In this document: piece after piece, positions 21,558-35,014 of the stretch
Position numbering within the stretch: the stretch's first letter is position 1
How the letters are laid out: each line of letters begins with the position of its first letter
NCBI RefSeq assembly: GCF_039697315.1
Contig: NZ_CP155619.1
Location: 1,178,001-1,242,000, forward strand
Direction of reading: 5' to 3'
Source of the DNA: Pseudomonas abietaniphila
GTDB lineage: Bacteria > Pseudomonadota > Gammaproteobacteria > Pseudomonadales > Pseudomonadaceae
DNA: 64,000 nucleotides
Position numbers and translations under genes: made by a program
The notes under the pieces: generated by a model
Seen by the model: only the letters and a program-made list of their open reading frames with translations
What the model was told of the DNA's origin: nothing
Databases searched by the model: none

Positions 21558-21824
21558 ATGCTAAGCGGTAAGGTCAAGTGGTTTAACAACGCCAAGGGGT
21601 ATGGCTTCATCGTTGAAGACGGCAAGTCCGAGGACCTGTTTGCACACTACTCGGCGATTGAAATGGATGGCTACAAGACCCTCAAAGCCGGCCAGCCGGT
21701 TCAATTTGAGATCATCCAGGGTCCGAAAGGTTTGCACGCCATAAAAATCAGTGGGCATCCGTCGACCGTCAGTGCCATTAAAGAAGCAGCTCATTCACAC
21801 GAAAAGCAGCACGAACACAGCTGA
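21558..21824 (+). CDS. cspD: cold-shock domain protein CspD
   Basis: 88 residues with a single cold-shock domain; RNP1 KGYGFI and RNP2 DLFAHY are present, and a His/Glu-rich tail (HSHEKQHEHS) follows. Its place beside clpS-clpA matches E. coli cspD, a stationary-phase protein that binds single-stranded DNA and inhibits replication, rather than a true cold-shock inducer. The ATG at 21558 gives the usual MLSGKVKWFNN start; the longer frame adds six unlikely residues. Confidence 0.95.
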   Translation: MLSGKVKWFNNAKGYGFIVEDGKSEDLFAHYSAIEMDGYKTLKAGQPVQFEIIQGPKGLHAIKISGHPSTVSAIKEAAHSHEKQHEHS

Positions 21825-21867
21825 AATCACGCCTGAGCCGGACCGTTCAAGCGCGAGACCTGAAAAG

Positions 21868-21904
21868 CCGGTCAGTTCCATTTCTGGACTGACCGGTTTT
21901 TTTT
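21868..21904. terminator. bidirectional terminator between cspD and icd
   Basis: Stem CCGGTCAG (21868-21875) with CTGACCGG (21889-21896), extended by further near-pairing, ending in eight Ts on the plus strand. It lies between the convergent cspD and icd genes, and A residues on the left arm make it usable in both directions. Confidence 0.88.
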
Positions 21905-21926
21905 CGTCTGAAGTCGGGAGCTAGCG

Positions 21927-23183
21927 TTACATGTGAGAGATCAGCGCATCACCGAAGGCCGACGAAGACAGTAATTTGGCTCCGTCCATCAACCGCTCGA
22001 AGTCGTACGTCACGGTTTTGGCCGAAATCGCACCGTTGGTGCCCTTGATGATCAGGTCCGCCGCCTCGGTCCAGCCCATGTGCCGCAACATCATTTCCGC
22101 CGACAGGATCAACGATCCCGGGTTTACCTGATCCTTGCCAGCATATTTGGGTGCAGTGCCGTGAGTGGCTTCGAACATTGCCACGGTGTCGGACAGGTTC
22201 GCGCCCGGCGCGATACCGATGCCGCCCACTTCTGCCGCCAGCGCGTCCGAGAGGTAGTCACCGTTGAGATTGAGCGTGGCGATCACGTCATATTCGGCGG
22301 GCCGCAGCAGGATCTGCTGGAGCATGGCGTCGGCAATCGCGTCTTTGACGATCACGTTCTTGCCGGTTTTCGGGTTTTTGAACTGCATCCACGGGCCGCC
22401 GTCGAGCAGCGTTGCGCCGAACTCGCTAGCCGCCACTTCGTAGGCCCACTCCTTGAAGGCACCTTCGGTGAACTTCATGATGTTGCCCTTGTGGACGATG
22501 GTCAGCGAATCACGATCGTTATCCACGACATATTGAAGGGCTTTTCGCGCCAGACGCTGGGTGCCCTCCTTCGAGACGGGTTTGACGCCGATGCCGCAAT
22601 CCTGATCGAAGCGGATCTTGGTCACGCCCATTTCTTCCTTGAGAAACTTGATGACCTTGATCGCCTCGGGCGAACCGGCCTTCCATTCGATCCCTGCATA
22701 AATGTCCTCGGAGTTCTCGCGAAAGATCGTCATGTCCACGTCGCCCGGCTTTTTAACGGGGCTCGGCACGCCTTCGAACCAGCGCACAGGGCGCAGGCAC
22801 ACGTACAGGTCGAGCTGTTGGCGCAACGCCACGTTGAGCGAGCGGATCCCGCCACCGACCGGCGTGGTCAGCGGACCCTTGATCGACACCACGTAGTCTT
22901 TCACCGCATCCAGGGTTTCCTGCGGCAGCCAGGTGTCCTGATCATAGACTTGCGTCGCCTTCTCTCCGGCATAGACCTCCATCCAGGCAATCTTGCGTTC
23001 GCCGCCGTAGGCCTTGTCCACCGCTGCATCGACCACCTTGATCATGACCGGGCTGATATCGACGCCGATGCCGTCGCCTTCGATGTACGGGATGATCGGA
23101 TGGTTCGGTACGTTGAGCGAGTGATCGGCGTTGACCATGATTTTCTCGCCCACCGCTGGCACCTTGATCTTCTGGTATCCCAT
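21927..23183 (-). CDS. icd: isocitrate dehydrogenase, NADP-dependent, homodimeric
   Basis: 418 residues (E. coli 416), isocitrate/isopropylmalate dehydrogenase family. The serine that AceK phosphorylates to shut the enzyme is S115 in [11 protein letters not shown], and substrate arginines follow at R121 and beyond. It catalyses oxidative decarboxylation of isocitrate to 2-oxoglutarate. It is transcribed away from the unrelated monomeric idh gene, with 537 bases between the starts. Having an intact phosphorylation site fits control of the glyoxylate branch point, for which aceA is also in this window. Confidence 0.98.
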   Translation of the reverse strand: MGYQKIKVPAVGEKIMVNADHSLNVPNHPIIPYIEGDGIGVDISPVMIKVVDAAVDKAYGGERKIAWMEVYAGEKATQVYDQDTWLPQETLDAVKDYVVSIKGPLTTPVGGGIRSLNVALRQQLDLYVCLRPVRWFEGVPSPVKKPGDVDMTIFRENSEDIYAGIEWKAGSPEAIKVIKFLKEEMGVTKIRFDQDCGIGVKPVSKEGTQRLARKALQYVVDNDRDSLTIVHKGNIMKFTEGAFKEWAYEVAASEFGATLLDGGPWMQFKNPKTGKNVIVKDAIADAMLQQILLRPAEYDVIATLNLNGDYLSDALAAEVGGIGIAPGANLSDTVAMFEATHGTAPKYAGKDQVNPGSLILSAEMMLRHMGWTEAADLIIKGTNGAISAKTVTYDFERLMDGAKLLSSSAFGDALISHM

Positions 23184-25946
<2,763 letters not shown>

Positions 25947-25963
25947 GGTTGTAACGCTCTGTC

Positions 25964-25992
25964 ACAAACCCCGGCCGAGTGCCGGGGTTTGT
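25964..25992 (+). terminator. terminator after idh
   Basis: A perfect 12-base stem (25964-25975 with 25981-25992) around a five-base loop, 17 bases past the idh stop. Confidence 0.9.
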
Positions 25993-26025
25993 GTTTCTGC
26001 GCAAAACGCAATCTGGAAATATGAC

Positions 26026-26117
26026 CTGTGGGAGCGAGCTTGCTCGCGAAAGGGTCCTAAGCTTCAACATCACTGCCGACAGGTAAACCGCTTTCGCGAG
26101 CAAGCTCGCTCCCACAG
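26026..26117. repeat. REPIN-like inverted repeat pair (27-bp arms)
   Basis: Two oppositely oriented REP sequences with perfect 27-base complementarity (26026-26052 and 26091-26117). The core GTGGGAGCGAGCTTGCTCGCGA is a second REP family, distinct from the one after infA. Short unpaired spacer of 38 bases. Confidence 0.88.
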
Positions 26118-26149
26118 TGGTTTACACCTGCCGCACGAGCGGAATATCC

Positions 26150-26590
26150 ATGACCTGGCAACCCCACATCACCGTCGCCACCATCGTCGAAGACAACGGC
26201 CGCTTTCTGTTCGTCGAAGAAGTCAAACATGACAAGCGGGTGCTCAACCAGCCCGCCGGCCATCTGGAAGCGAACGAAACCCTGCGCGACGCCGCGATTC
26301 GCGAAACCCTGGAAGAAACCGGCTGGGACGTCGAATTGACCGGCGTGGTCGGCATCTATCTGTACACCGCGCCCAGCAACGGCGTGACCTACCAACGGGT
26401 GTGCTTCACTGCGAAGGCCGTCAAACACCATCCCGACCGCGCACTGGACACCGGTATCGTCGGCGCGCCGTGGTTCACTCGCGACGAACTGGCCGCTCAA
26501 CCCGAGCGCTGGCGCAGCGAGCTGGTCCTGCGATGCATCGACGATTACCTGGCAGGCCCGGTCCACAGCCTGGATGTCGTACGCAACTGA
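26150..26590 (+). CDS. nudJ: Nudix phosphatase NudJ-like
   Basis: 146 residues. The Nudix box runs from G37 to W59 in the form G-x5-E-x7-RETLEETGW, so the metal-binding glutamates are intact. NudJ in E. coli hydrolyses thiamin precursor HMP-PP and nucleoside di/triphosphates. The identification as NudJ rests on the conserved order nudJ-mnmA-hflD-purB, identical to E. coli. The ATG at 26150 is used because the 11 extra residues of the longer frame read into the REP repeat. Confidence 0.9.
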   Translation: MTWQPHITVATIVEDNGRFLFVEEVKHDKRVLNQPAGHLEANETLRDAAIRETLEETGWDVELTGVVGIYLYTAPSNGVTYQRVCFTAKAVKHHPDRALDTGIVGAPWFTRDELAAQPERWRSELVLRCIDDYLAGPVHSLDVVRN

Positions 26591-26660
26591 ATAGCTTTTA
26601 GCCTTGACGCCGAGTCCCTGTTAGAATCGCGTCCTTTTCCAAGCTACCCATCGAACTCCT

Positions 26661-27791
26661 ATGTCTGATTCAGCCTTTTCCGATACAGAAAAGAAGCGCG
26701 TCATTGTCGGCATGTCCGGCGGCGTGGATTCTTCGGTCTCCGCCCTTCTGCTCATGGAGCAGGGGTATCAGGTGGAAGGCCTGTTCATGAAGAACTGGGA
26801 AGAAGACGACGGAACGGAATACTGCACCGCCATGGACGACCTCGCGGACGCCCAGGCCGTGTGCGACCGCATCGGTATCAAGCTGCACACGGTGAACTTC
26901 GCCGCCGAGTACTGGGATAACGTCTTCGAGCACTTCCTCGAAGAGTACAAGGCCGGCCGTACGCCGAACCCGGACATCCTGTGCAACCGGGAAATCAAGT
27001 TCAAAGCCTTCCTTGATTACGCCTTCATGCTCGGCGCCGACCTGATTGCCACCGGCCACTATGTGCGTCGCCGCGACATTGACGGCCGCACCGAGCTGCT
27101 CAAGGGCCTGGACCCGAACAAGGACCAGAGCTACTTCCTGCACGCGGTGGCAGGCGAGCAGATCGCCAAGACCCTGTTCCCGGTCGGTGAACTGGAGAAG
27201 CCCGAAGTTCGTGCGATTGCCGAGAAGTACCAGCTGGCAACCGCGAAGAAAAAGGACTCCACCGGCATCTGCTTCATTGGCGAACGTCGCTTCACCGACT
27301 TCCTCAAGCAGTACCTGCCTGCGCAACCGGGCGAAATCAAGACCACCGAAGGTGACGTCATCGGCCGTCATGCGGGCCTGATGTACCACACCATTGGCCA
27401 GCGTCAGGGCCTGGGCATCGGCGGGCTGAAAGACGCTGGCGACGAGCCGTGGTACGTGCTGGAAAAAGACCTGGCGAACAACGTGCTGATCGTCGGCCAG
27501 GGCAACGAACACCCCTGGCTGTTCTCCCGCGCCCTGCTGGCCTCGGAAATCTACTGGGTCAACCCGATCGACCTGAGCACCCCGCGCACGCTGACCGCCA
27601 AGGTCCGCTATCGCCAGGGCGATCAGCGCTGCACGCTGGAACGCACCGACACGGGCTACCGCGCCACCTTCGACGAACCGCAACGGGCCGTGACCCCAGG
27701 CCAGTCCGTGGTCTTCTACGACGGCGAAGTCTGCCTCGGCGGTGGCGTCATCGAAATCGCCGACCCCTGGCACAGCAAGGACCCTCGTTGA
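26661..27791 (+). CDS. mnmA: tRNA-uridine 2-sulfurtransferase MnmA
   Basis: 376 residues. The PP-loop SGGVDSSV is at 19-26, and the two catalytic cysteines are C108 ([11 protein letters not shown]) and C203 ([10 protein letters not shown]). It adenylates U34 of tRNA Lys, Glu and Gln and inserts sulfur brought by TusE, whose gene is at 6.2 kb. It overlaps hflD by one base (TGATG), and nudJ is 70 bases upstream. Confidence 0.98.
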   Translation: MSDSAFSDTEKKRVIVGMSGGVDSSVSALLLMEQGYQVEGLFMKNWEEDDGTEYCTAMDDLADAQAVCDRIGIKLHTVNFAAEYWDNVFEHFLEEYKAGRTPNPDILCNREIKFKAFLDYAFMLGADLIATGHYVRRRDIDGRTELLKGLDPNKDQSYFLHAVAGEQIAKTLFPVGELEKPEVRAIAEKYQLATAKKKDSTGICFIGERRFTDFLKQYLPAQPGEIKTTEGDVIGRHAGLMYHTIGQRQGLGIGGLKDAGDEPWYVLEKDLANNVLIVGQGNEHPWLFSRALLASEIYWVNPIDLSTPRTLTAKVRYRQGDQRCTLERTDTGYRATFDEPQRAVTPGQSVVFYDGEVCLGGGVIEIADPWHSKDPR

Positions 27792-28411
27792 TGAGTCCGA
27801 TTCAAGAGCAACTCACCGCACTCGGCGGCGTGTTTCAGGCGGCCGTGCTGGTGGACCGGATCGCCAAGACCGGTCAGGCCAGCGAGGCGGCTGTCGGCTG
27901 CCTGCTGGGCGGATTGCTGGTCATGGACCCGAAGGACACGCTCGACGTGTTCGGCGGCGACGACCTGAACCTGCGCGAGGGTTACCGCGCCCTTGCCAGT
28001 GCTCTTGAGCGCGACCCCGGGACGCTTCAGCGCGAGCCCCTGCGTTATGCGCTGGCCATGCTGGGCCTTGAGCGTCAGCTGTCCAAGCGCGACGACATGC
28101 TCGAAACCATCGGCAAGCGCCTGCCGCAGATCAAGTCGCAGGTCGAACACTTCGGCATCGTTCACGAGAACGTCATCGCTGCCAGCGGTGCGCTGTACCA
28201 GGACACGCTCAGCACCCTGCGTCAGCGCATTCAGGTCCACGGCGACATGCGCAACCTGCAGCAACCGAACAACGCCTCGAAAATCCGCGCCCTGTTGCTG
28301 GCCGGTATTCGTTGCGCGCGACTTTGGCGACAAGTGGGCGGTCACCGCTGGCAACTGGTCATCAGCCGTCGCAAGTTATTGAAAGAACTGTACCCGCTGC
28401 TGCACGGCTGA
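27791..28411 (+). CDS. hflD: high-frequency lysogenization protein HflD homolog
   Basis: 206 residues, all helical, peripheral membrane family. It begins [25 protein letters not shown] and ends with the [18 protein letters not shown] tail typical of HflD. In E. coli it binds phage lambda CII; its cellular role is unclear. The start at 27791 overlaps the mnmA stop by one base; longer in-frame starts lie inside mnmA and are rejected. Confidence 0.94.
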   Translation: MSPIQEQLTALGGVFQAAVLVDRIAKTGQASEAAVGCLLGGLLVMDPKDTLDVFGGDDLNLREGYRALASALERDPGTLQREPLRYALAMLGLERQLSKRDDMLETIGKRLPQIKSQVEHFGIVHENVIAASGALYQDTLSTLRQRIQVHGDMRNLQQPNNASKIRALLLAGIRCARLWRQVGGHRWQLVISRRKLLKELYPLLHG

Positions 28412-28483
28412 TCGCCGAGCGCATCGAAACAACGCATTTACTCGACACAGCGCGTCTCCTGTCGTTCAACCGGCCTCGGCTGA

Positions 28484-29914
<1,431 letters not shown>

Positions 29915-29934
29915 TCGCACCGCACACGCTCTGA

Positions 29935-29960
29935 ACGCCCGGCCGAGCCGGGCGTTTTTA
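29935..29960 (+). terminator. terminator after purB
   Basis: A nine-base perfect stem ACGCCCGGC/GCCGGGCGT (29935-29943 with 29947-29955), three-base loop, then five Ts, 20 bases past the purB stop. Confidence 0.92.
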
Positions 29961-29998
29961 TTCCAGTCTGAAAAATACGTTTTTTCAATAGGTTACAC

Positions 29999-31165
29999 AT
30001 GAATCCTGATATTCCTGTTCAGCTGCTTGGCGGCATCACGGCGCGCGAATTCCTGCGTGATTACTGGCAGAAAAAACCCCTGCTGATTCGTCAGGCGATC
30101 CCGGATTTCGAAAGCCCGCTCGACCCTGACGAACTGGCCGGCCTGGCACTGGAAGAAGAAGTCGAGTCGCGCCTGATCATCGAAAATGGTGTGCGCCCGT
30201 GGGAAATGCGTCGCGGCCCGTTTCCCGAAGACGAGTTCAGCAAACTGCCGGAAACCGAATGGACGTTGCTGGTTCAAGCCGTTGACCAGTTCGTCCCGGA
30301 AGTGGCCGAACTGCTGGAAAACTTTCGCTTCCTGCCAAGCTGGCGCATTGATGATGTGATGATCAGCTACGCCGCACCGGGTGGCAGCGTTGGCCCGCAC
30401 TTCGACAACTACGACGTGTTTCTGCTTCAGGGCCACGGCAAGCGCCACTGGAAGATTGGCCAGATGTGCGACACCGACAGCCCGTTGCTGGAGCATGCAG
30501 ACCTGCGCATCCTCGCGGACTTCCAGGGCACCGACGAGTGGACCCTGGAACCGGGCGACATGCTCTACCTGCCGCCGCGCCTGGCCCACTGGGGCGTCGC
30601 GGTAGACGACTGCCTGACCTACTCGGTCGGCTTCCGCGCGCCAAGCGCCGCAGAGGTGCTGACGCACTTCACCGACTTCCTCAGCCAGTTCATGTCTGAC
30701 GAAGAGCGCTACACCGACGCCGATGCACAGCCGGTCAGCGACCCGCACCAGATCCAGCGTGACGCCCTTGACCGCCTCAAGGCGTTGCTGGCCGAACACA
30801 TGGGTGACGAGCGCCTGCTGCTGACCTGGTTCGGCCAGTTCATGACCGAGCCGCGCTATCCGGAACTGGTGGTCGGCCCGGAACTGGACGACGCCGAACT
30901 GCTCGACAGCCTGGAACAGGGTGCGATTCTGATCCGCAACCCAAGCGCGCGCCTGGCGTGGTCCGAAGTCGACGACGACCTGCTGCTGTTCGCCAGCGGC
31001 CAGAGCCGTCTGCTGCCCGGCCGTCTGCGCGAGCTGTTGAAACTGGTCTGTGCGGCCGATGCACTGCATATGGATAATCTGGGCCAGTGGCTGGCGGATG
31101 AAGACGGTCGTAGCCTGCTCTGTGAGCTGGTCAAACAAGGAAGTCTGGGGTTTGCTGATGAATAA
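29999..31165 (+). CDS. ribosomal protein L16 arginine hydroxylase-type 2-oxoglutarate oxygenase (RoxA/YcfD-like cupin)
   Basis: 388 residues of the JmjC-like ribosomal oxygenase family. The iron triad is H134-x-D136 (GPHFDNYDVF) and H197 (LAHWGVA); the C-terminal half is the helical dimerisation and winged-helix region typical of YcfD/RoxA. E. coli RoxA hydroxylates an arginine of ribosomal protein L16 using O2, 2-oxoglutarate and Fe(II). The GNAT gene that follows overlaps its 3' end by eight bases, so the two are coupled. Confidence 0.92.
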   Translation: MNPDIPVQLLGGITAREFLRDYWQKKPLLIRQAIPDFESPLDPDELAGLALEEEVESRLIIENGVRPWEMRRGPFPEDEFSKLPETEWTLLVQAVDQFVPEVAELLENFRFLPSWRIDDVMISYAAPGGSVGPHFDNYDVFLLQGHGKRHWKIGQMCDTDSPLLEHADLRILADFQGTDEWTLEPGDMLYLPPRLAHWGVAVDDCLTYSVGFRAPSAAEVLTHFTDFLSQFMSDEERYTDADAQPVSDPHQIQRDALDRLKALLAEHMGDERLLLTWFGQFMTEPRYPELVVGPELDDAELLDSLEQGAILIRNPSARLAWSEVDDDLLLFASGQSRLLPGRLRELLKLVCAADALHMDNLGQWLADEDGRSLLCELVKQGSLGFADE

Positions 31166-31583
31166 GATCCGTGTACGGGTAGCTGACTGGCAGAAAGACA
31201 ACGCCGACATCCGGCGCATTCGCGAAGCCGTGTTCATTGCCGAGCAATCGGTACCGCCCGAACTGGAATGGGATGCCGAGGACGCAGGCGCCTTACACTT
31301 CCTGGCACTGGAAGGCGACTACCCGGTCGGCACCGCTCGCCTGTTGGCGGACGGCGAAATCGGTCGGCTGTCGGTGCTCAAGGACTGGCGCGGGCTTAAC
31401 GTGGGCGACGCACTGCTGACGGCAGTGATCGCCGAGGCGGAGCAACGCGACCTCAAGGAACAGAAGCTTAGCGCCCAGGTGTACGCCACCGCGTTCTACG
31501 AGCGCTTCGGCTTCACGGTGGTCAGCGAGGAGTTCCTCGAAGCCGGTCTGCCTCACGTTGACATGGTGCGCAGCTCACGCTGA
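31158..31583 (+). CDS. GNAT family N-acetyltransferase (ElaA-like)
   Basis: 141 residues with a compact GNAT fold. The acetyl-CoA loop is WRGLNVGDALLTAVI near 77-91, and the C-terminal ATAFYERFGFTVVSEEFLEAGLPHVDM stretch is typical of the ElaA-like group. The EWDAEDAGALHFLALEG segment also matches that group. The substrate is unknown. It overlaps the oxygenase gene by eight bases. Confidence 0.88.
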   Translation: MNKIRVRVADWQKDNADIRRIREAVFIAEQSVPPELEWDAEDAGALHFLALEGDYPVGTARLLADGEIGRLSVLKDWRGLNVGDALLTAVIAEAEQRDLKEQKLSAQVYATAFYERFGFTVVSEEFLEAGLPHVDMVRSSR

Positions 31584-31759
31584 ATTCCGCGCCGCTGCAC
31601 AGGCGAACGCCCCGCCGTTCCTGGCTCAGCTGACTATGCTGAACCATGGAAGCCGGGGCGTTCTGCTGTCTGCGATTCAATTTGGCCATGTCCAGGCCGA
31701 CAAACTGAAAAACGGGCACACTCAACGCTTTGATTCGCCCCCTCGCGGAGAACACACCG

Positions 31760-32548
31760 ATGTCGTTACGTACCCTGCTCGCTTCAATGCTGTTGGCTTG
31801 CAGCTTTACGGCTGTTGCCGCCACCGAAGTCATTCCTCTCAACTACCGCACCAGCGACGACCTGATGCCCACGGTGAAGTCCTTTCTCGGGGACGAGGGC
31901 AGCGTCAATGCCTATGGCAACAAACTGATCGTCAATGCCGAACCCGACAAGATCAATGAGCTGCGCGACCTGCTGTCTCAGCTGGACACTGCGCCGAAAC
32001 GGCTTCTGATCAGTGTCGACACCAGCGACAACACGGTTCAGAACGATCAGGGTTACTCGGTCAACGGCACCGTCCGCTCACAGAACGGCCGGGTGAGCGC
32101 CAACAGCCAGACCCGCATCATCAACTATGGCACCGCCAGCCGTGATGGCGGCCTTCAGCAGGTTCAGGCGAATGAAGGCACCCCTGCGCTGATTCAAGTC
32201 GGTCAAAGCATTCCGATTACAGACGTGCAGACCGATTCGTATGGCTACGCCCAGAGCAACACCCAGTACCGCAATGTCACGCGCGGCTTCTATGTGACGG
32301 CCAGCGTCACCGGCGACATCGTTCACCTGAACATCAGCACCAACAACGACCGCATGAGCCAGCAACGCGCCGATGCGATCAAGGTGCAGAGCACTGATAC
32401 GCAAGTCAGCGGCAGGCTCGGTGAATGGATCACGCTGGCAGGCGTCAGCGATCAGTCCCGCGCCGATGAACAAGGCGTCGCGCGCCGCTACTCCACCCAA
32501 GGTCGCGATGACATGACCTTGCGCGTCAAAGTCGACAGCCTGGATTGA
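31760..32548 (+). CDS. exported secretin-N-domain (NolW-like) protein without pore domain
   Basis: 262 residues with a signal peptide (MSLRTLLASMLLACSFTAVAA). Residues ~23-85 look like one secretin N-domain: VIPLNYRTSDDLMPTVKSFL, then a GNKLIVNAEPDKINELRDLLSQLD strand-helix pattern. The rest has GTPALIQVGQSIPIT and ends RVKVDSLD, resembling the first strands of the secretin core, but there is no room for the full barrel or the S-domain. It is therefore a soluble periplasmic or lipid-free outer-membrane-associated protein, not a working secretin. No type II, III or IV pilus genes are nearby. Its role is unknown. Confidence 0.75.
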   Translation: MSLRTLLASMLLACSFTAVAATEVIPLNYRTSDDLMPTVKSFLGDEGSVNAYGNKLIVNAEPDKINELRDLLSQLDTAPKRLLISVDTSDNTVQNDQGYSVNGTVRSQNGRVSANSQTRIINYGTASRDGGLQQVQANEGTPALIQVGQSIPITDVQTDSYGYAQSNTQYRNVTRGFYVTASVTGDIVHLNISTNNDRMSQQRADAIKVQSTDTQVSGRLGEWITLAGVSDQSRADEQGVARRYSTQGRDDMTLRVKVDSLD

Positions 32549-32569
32549 TACACCCATCGCATCACCACT

Positions 32570-32713
32570 GTAGGAGCGCGCTTGCTCTGGGGTCGCACTC
32601 GGATGATCTGCCGGGAACCGGAGGCAATAGCTGCGCACGCTGCACGGCGGCCAGAACGAGCCGTTTGATTCTGCTGCCGCTTCGCGCCAGATCGCGGGCA
32701 AGCGCGCTCCTAC
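32570..32713. repeat. REPIN-like pair of REP sequences
   Basis: Two inverted REP sequences of the same family as at 18522-18604, with 16-base perfect arms (32570-32585 and 32698-32713) and a 112-base spacer. Confidence 0.8.
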
Positions 32714-32723
32714 ATTTCAATAC

Positions 32724-32886
32724 GCACTACGGCTCTTATGTAGTGCTCCGTTTCGCACTACATAACCCCTCCTACCCCGTGACCGCCCAGTCCCAGAGCG
32801 GCTTCGCGGTATCAGCACCAAAGCGCCTGAAACTGACTGATGGGTCGTATTAGACAAAAGATGTAGTGCCACAAAGAAAGCACTAC
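32724..32886. repeat. cluster of five GTAGTGC/GCACTAC heptamers forming two hairpins
   Basis: The heptamer occurs at 32724-32730, 32740-32746, 32755-32761, 32863-32869 and 32880-32886, in alternating orientations. The second and third extend to an 11-base perfect stem (32736-32746 with 32755-32765). The fourth and fifth pair across ten bases. Confidence 0.7.
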
Positions 32887-33187
32887 AAAGTGTTTGACGA
32901 AGCAAAAATGCCAAGGCATGATGGCCTCGCTCCCACTGATTGGAGGTTTTCGCAGAAAGCCTCAGGATCGCGCTCAAACTCAACCAAGTTGAGCCGGTTC
33001 GCTTCTTTTACGCTCAAAAGGCAGTTTCATCGCATCACCATCGTGACCGCGAAAAAAATCCAGGCTTGAACGCAATGCTTTCCGATTCAGTGAGTAGCCT
33101 TAAGTGCGCCCTAAAGAAACCACAGGCGCTGGCGGAGCAAAGAGCTTCACCTCAAGACTCACAAGACTAAGCGACGAGGTTTACCCC

Positions 33188-34513
33188 ATGGCACTGACAC
33201 GCGAACAACAAATTGCAGCCATCGAGAAAGACTGGGCCGAGAATCCACGCTGGAAAGGCGTGACCCGCACCTACTCCGCTGCTGACGTCGTCCGCCTGCG
33301 TGGCTCGATCCAGCCAGAACACACGTTCGCCAAACTGGGCGCTGAGAAGCTCTGGAATCTGGTGACGCAGGGCGCCAAGCCGTCCTTCCGTCCCGACAAG
33401 GATTTCGTCAACTGCATGGGCGCCTTGACTGGCGGCCAGGCGGTTCAACAGGTCAAAGCCGGCATCCAGGCGATCTACCTGTCCGGCTGGCAAGTCGCCG
33501 CGGACAACAACTCCGCCGAGTCGATGTACCCTGACCAGTCGCTGTACCCGGTGGATTCGGTGCCAACCGTGGTCAAGCGCATCAACAACTCCTTCCGCCG
33601 CGCCGACCAGATCCAGTGGAAAGCCGGCAAGAACCCGGGCGACGAAGGCTATATCGATTACTTCGCACCTATCGTGGCTGACGCCGAAGCCGGTTTCGGT
33701 GGCGTATTGAACGCCTACGAACTGATGAAGAGCATGATCGAGGCGGGCGCTGCCGGCGTGCACTTCGAAGACCAACTGGCTTCAGTGAAGAAATGCGGCC
33801 ACATGGGCGGCAAGGTGCTGGTCCCTACTCAGGAAGCTGTACAGAAGCTGGTTGCGGCACGTCTGGCGGCTGACGTCGCGGGCGTACCGACCATCATTCT
33901 GGCCCGTACCGATGCGAACGCGGCGGACCTGCTGACTTCCGACTGCGACCCGTACGACCAACCGTTCGTGACCGGTACCCGCACTCCCGAAGGTTTCTAC
34001 AAGGTGCGCGCCGGCCTGGATCAAGCCATCGCCCGTGGCCTGGCGTACGCGCCGTATGCCGATCTGATCTGGTGTGAAACCGCCAAGCCGGATCTGGACG
34101 AAGCTCGCCGCTTCGCCGAAGCGATCAAAAAGGAATACCCGGACCAACTGCTGTCCTACAACTGCTCGCCTTCCTTCAACTGGAAGAAGAACCTGGACGA
34201 CGCCACCATCGCCAAATTCCAGCGCGAGCTGTCGGCGATGGGCTACAAGCATCAGTTCATCACCCTGGCGGGCATCCACAACATGTGGCACAGCATGTTC
34301 AACCTGGCGCACGACTACGCCCGCAACGACATGACCGCCTACGTGAAGCTGCAAGAGCAAGAGTTCGCTGACGCAGCCAAGGGTTACACCTTCGTGGCGC
34401 ACCAGCAGGAAGTCGGTACGGGCTACTTCGACGACATGACCACCGTGATTCAGGGTGGCAAGTCCTCGGTGACCGCACTGACCGGCTCAACCGAAGAAGA
34501 ACAGTTCCACTGA
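33188..34513 (+). CDS. aceA: isocitrate lyase, short (E. coli-like) type
   Basis: 441 residues (E. coli AceA 434). The catalytic loop KKCGHMGGK has C203, and the [17 protein letters not shown] and [13 protein letters not shown] blocks are present. It splits isocitrate into glyoxylate and succinate, the first step of the glyoxylate shunt used for growth on acetate and fatty acids. The P. aeruginosa gene at this locus encodes a longer, different subfamily (531 aa), so this species differs. The ATG at 33188 gives [16 protein letters not shown]. It is monocistronic, ending in a terminator. Confidence 0.97.
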   Translation: MALTREQQIAAIEKDWAENPRWKGVTRTYSAADVVRLRGSIQPEHTFAKLGAEKLWNLVTQGAKPSFRPDKDFVNCMGALTGGQAVQQVKAGIQAIYLSGWQVAADNNSAESMYPDQSLYPVDSVPTVVKRINNSFRRADQIQWKAGKNPGDEGYIDYFAPIVADAEAGFGGVLNAYELMKSMIEAGAAGVHFEDQLASVKKCGHMGGKVLVPTQEAVQKLVAARLAADVAGVPTIILARTDANAADLLTSDCDPYDQPFVTGTRTPEGFYKVRAGLDQAIARGLAYAPYADLIWCETAKPDLDEARRFAEAIKKEYPDQLLSYNCSPSFNWKKNLDDATIAKFQRELSAMGYKHQFITLAGIHNMWHSMFNLAHDYARNDMTAYVKLQEQEFADAAKGYTFVAHQQEVGTGYFDDMTTVIQGGKSSVTALTGSTEEEQFH

Positions 34514-34541
34514 GTGCCGGTTTTTCGGAGCCTCTTGCTCT

Positions 34542-34578
34542 AAAACACAAGGTCGCCTCCGGGCGACCTTTGTGTTTT
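34542..34578 (+). terminator. terminator after aceA
   Basis: A long stem (34542-34557 with 34562-34578, one bulged base) around a TCCG loop, ending in four Ts, 29 bases past the aceA stop. Confidence 0.92.
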
Positions 34579-35014
34579 CAGCACTGCCATTAACCTGCTT
34601 ACAACGCCAACAATGACCTCATAGACGCCTCATATCGGCCGTCCTGAATTAATAAACACCGTCGTTAATACTCTTTCATTTGACGACTGCTTTAACGCCA
34701 ACTTGGTCACGCTTCAGTGACATACCTAAAAACGCACCTCAAATGATATTAATTATCATTTGAGGTGCGCAATTTTCTTTACTGTTTGTGGGAAACATAA
34801 TTAACAAAATGTGCCGTAATGCCCGTGCCACGGGGGTCCGCGCACCAAAACCGTGACTTATCTCATTAATCCTACGAATAAATTTGATGTAGAAAATTTA
34901 CTTGCCCTCCTTTTGCACATAAAATCCCGGAATTGATCGCACTGCGACATATCGTCACTGCTTCTACTTCTTTTCAAGCTCAGAGACCTTTGCTCTCTGT
35001 TAAGGACTGCCAGC
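34579..35014. other. AT-rich nuo promoter region
   Basis: About 435 bases without a gene and visibly richer in A+T than the rest of the window. It carries the 37-base palindrome at 34733-34769 and must contain the promoter of the nuo operon. A TAAGGA at 35001-35006 is the nuoA ribosome binding site. Confidence 0.7.
34733..34769. promoter_or_regulatory. 37-base palindrome with near-consensus Fur box
   Basis: Perfect 16-base arms (34733-34748 and 34754-34769). The centre, 34744-34758, reads TGATATT-A-ATTATCA and differs from the 7-1-7 Fur consensus TGATAAT-N-ATTATCA at one of 14 positions. It lies ~250 bases upstream of nuoA. Alternatively it is simply a hairpin or terminator, since a T-rich stretch follows on the plus strand. 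Confidence 0.5.

Larger units (their letters stand above)
32549..33187. other. 639-base repeat-rich gap before aceA
   Basis: No credible gene. It contains the REP pair at 32570-32713, five GTAGTGC/GCACTAC motifs at 32724-32886 and, nearest to aceA, about 300 bases that must hold its promoter and leader. Confidence 0.7.

Noticed and set aside
31760..32548. Functional secretin of a type II or III system
   Set aside because: Too short, and lacks the barrel, S-domain and any neighbouring secretion genes.
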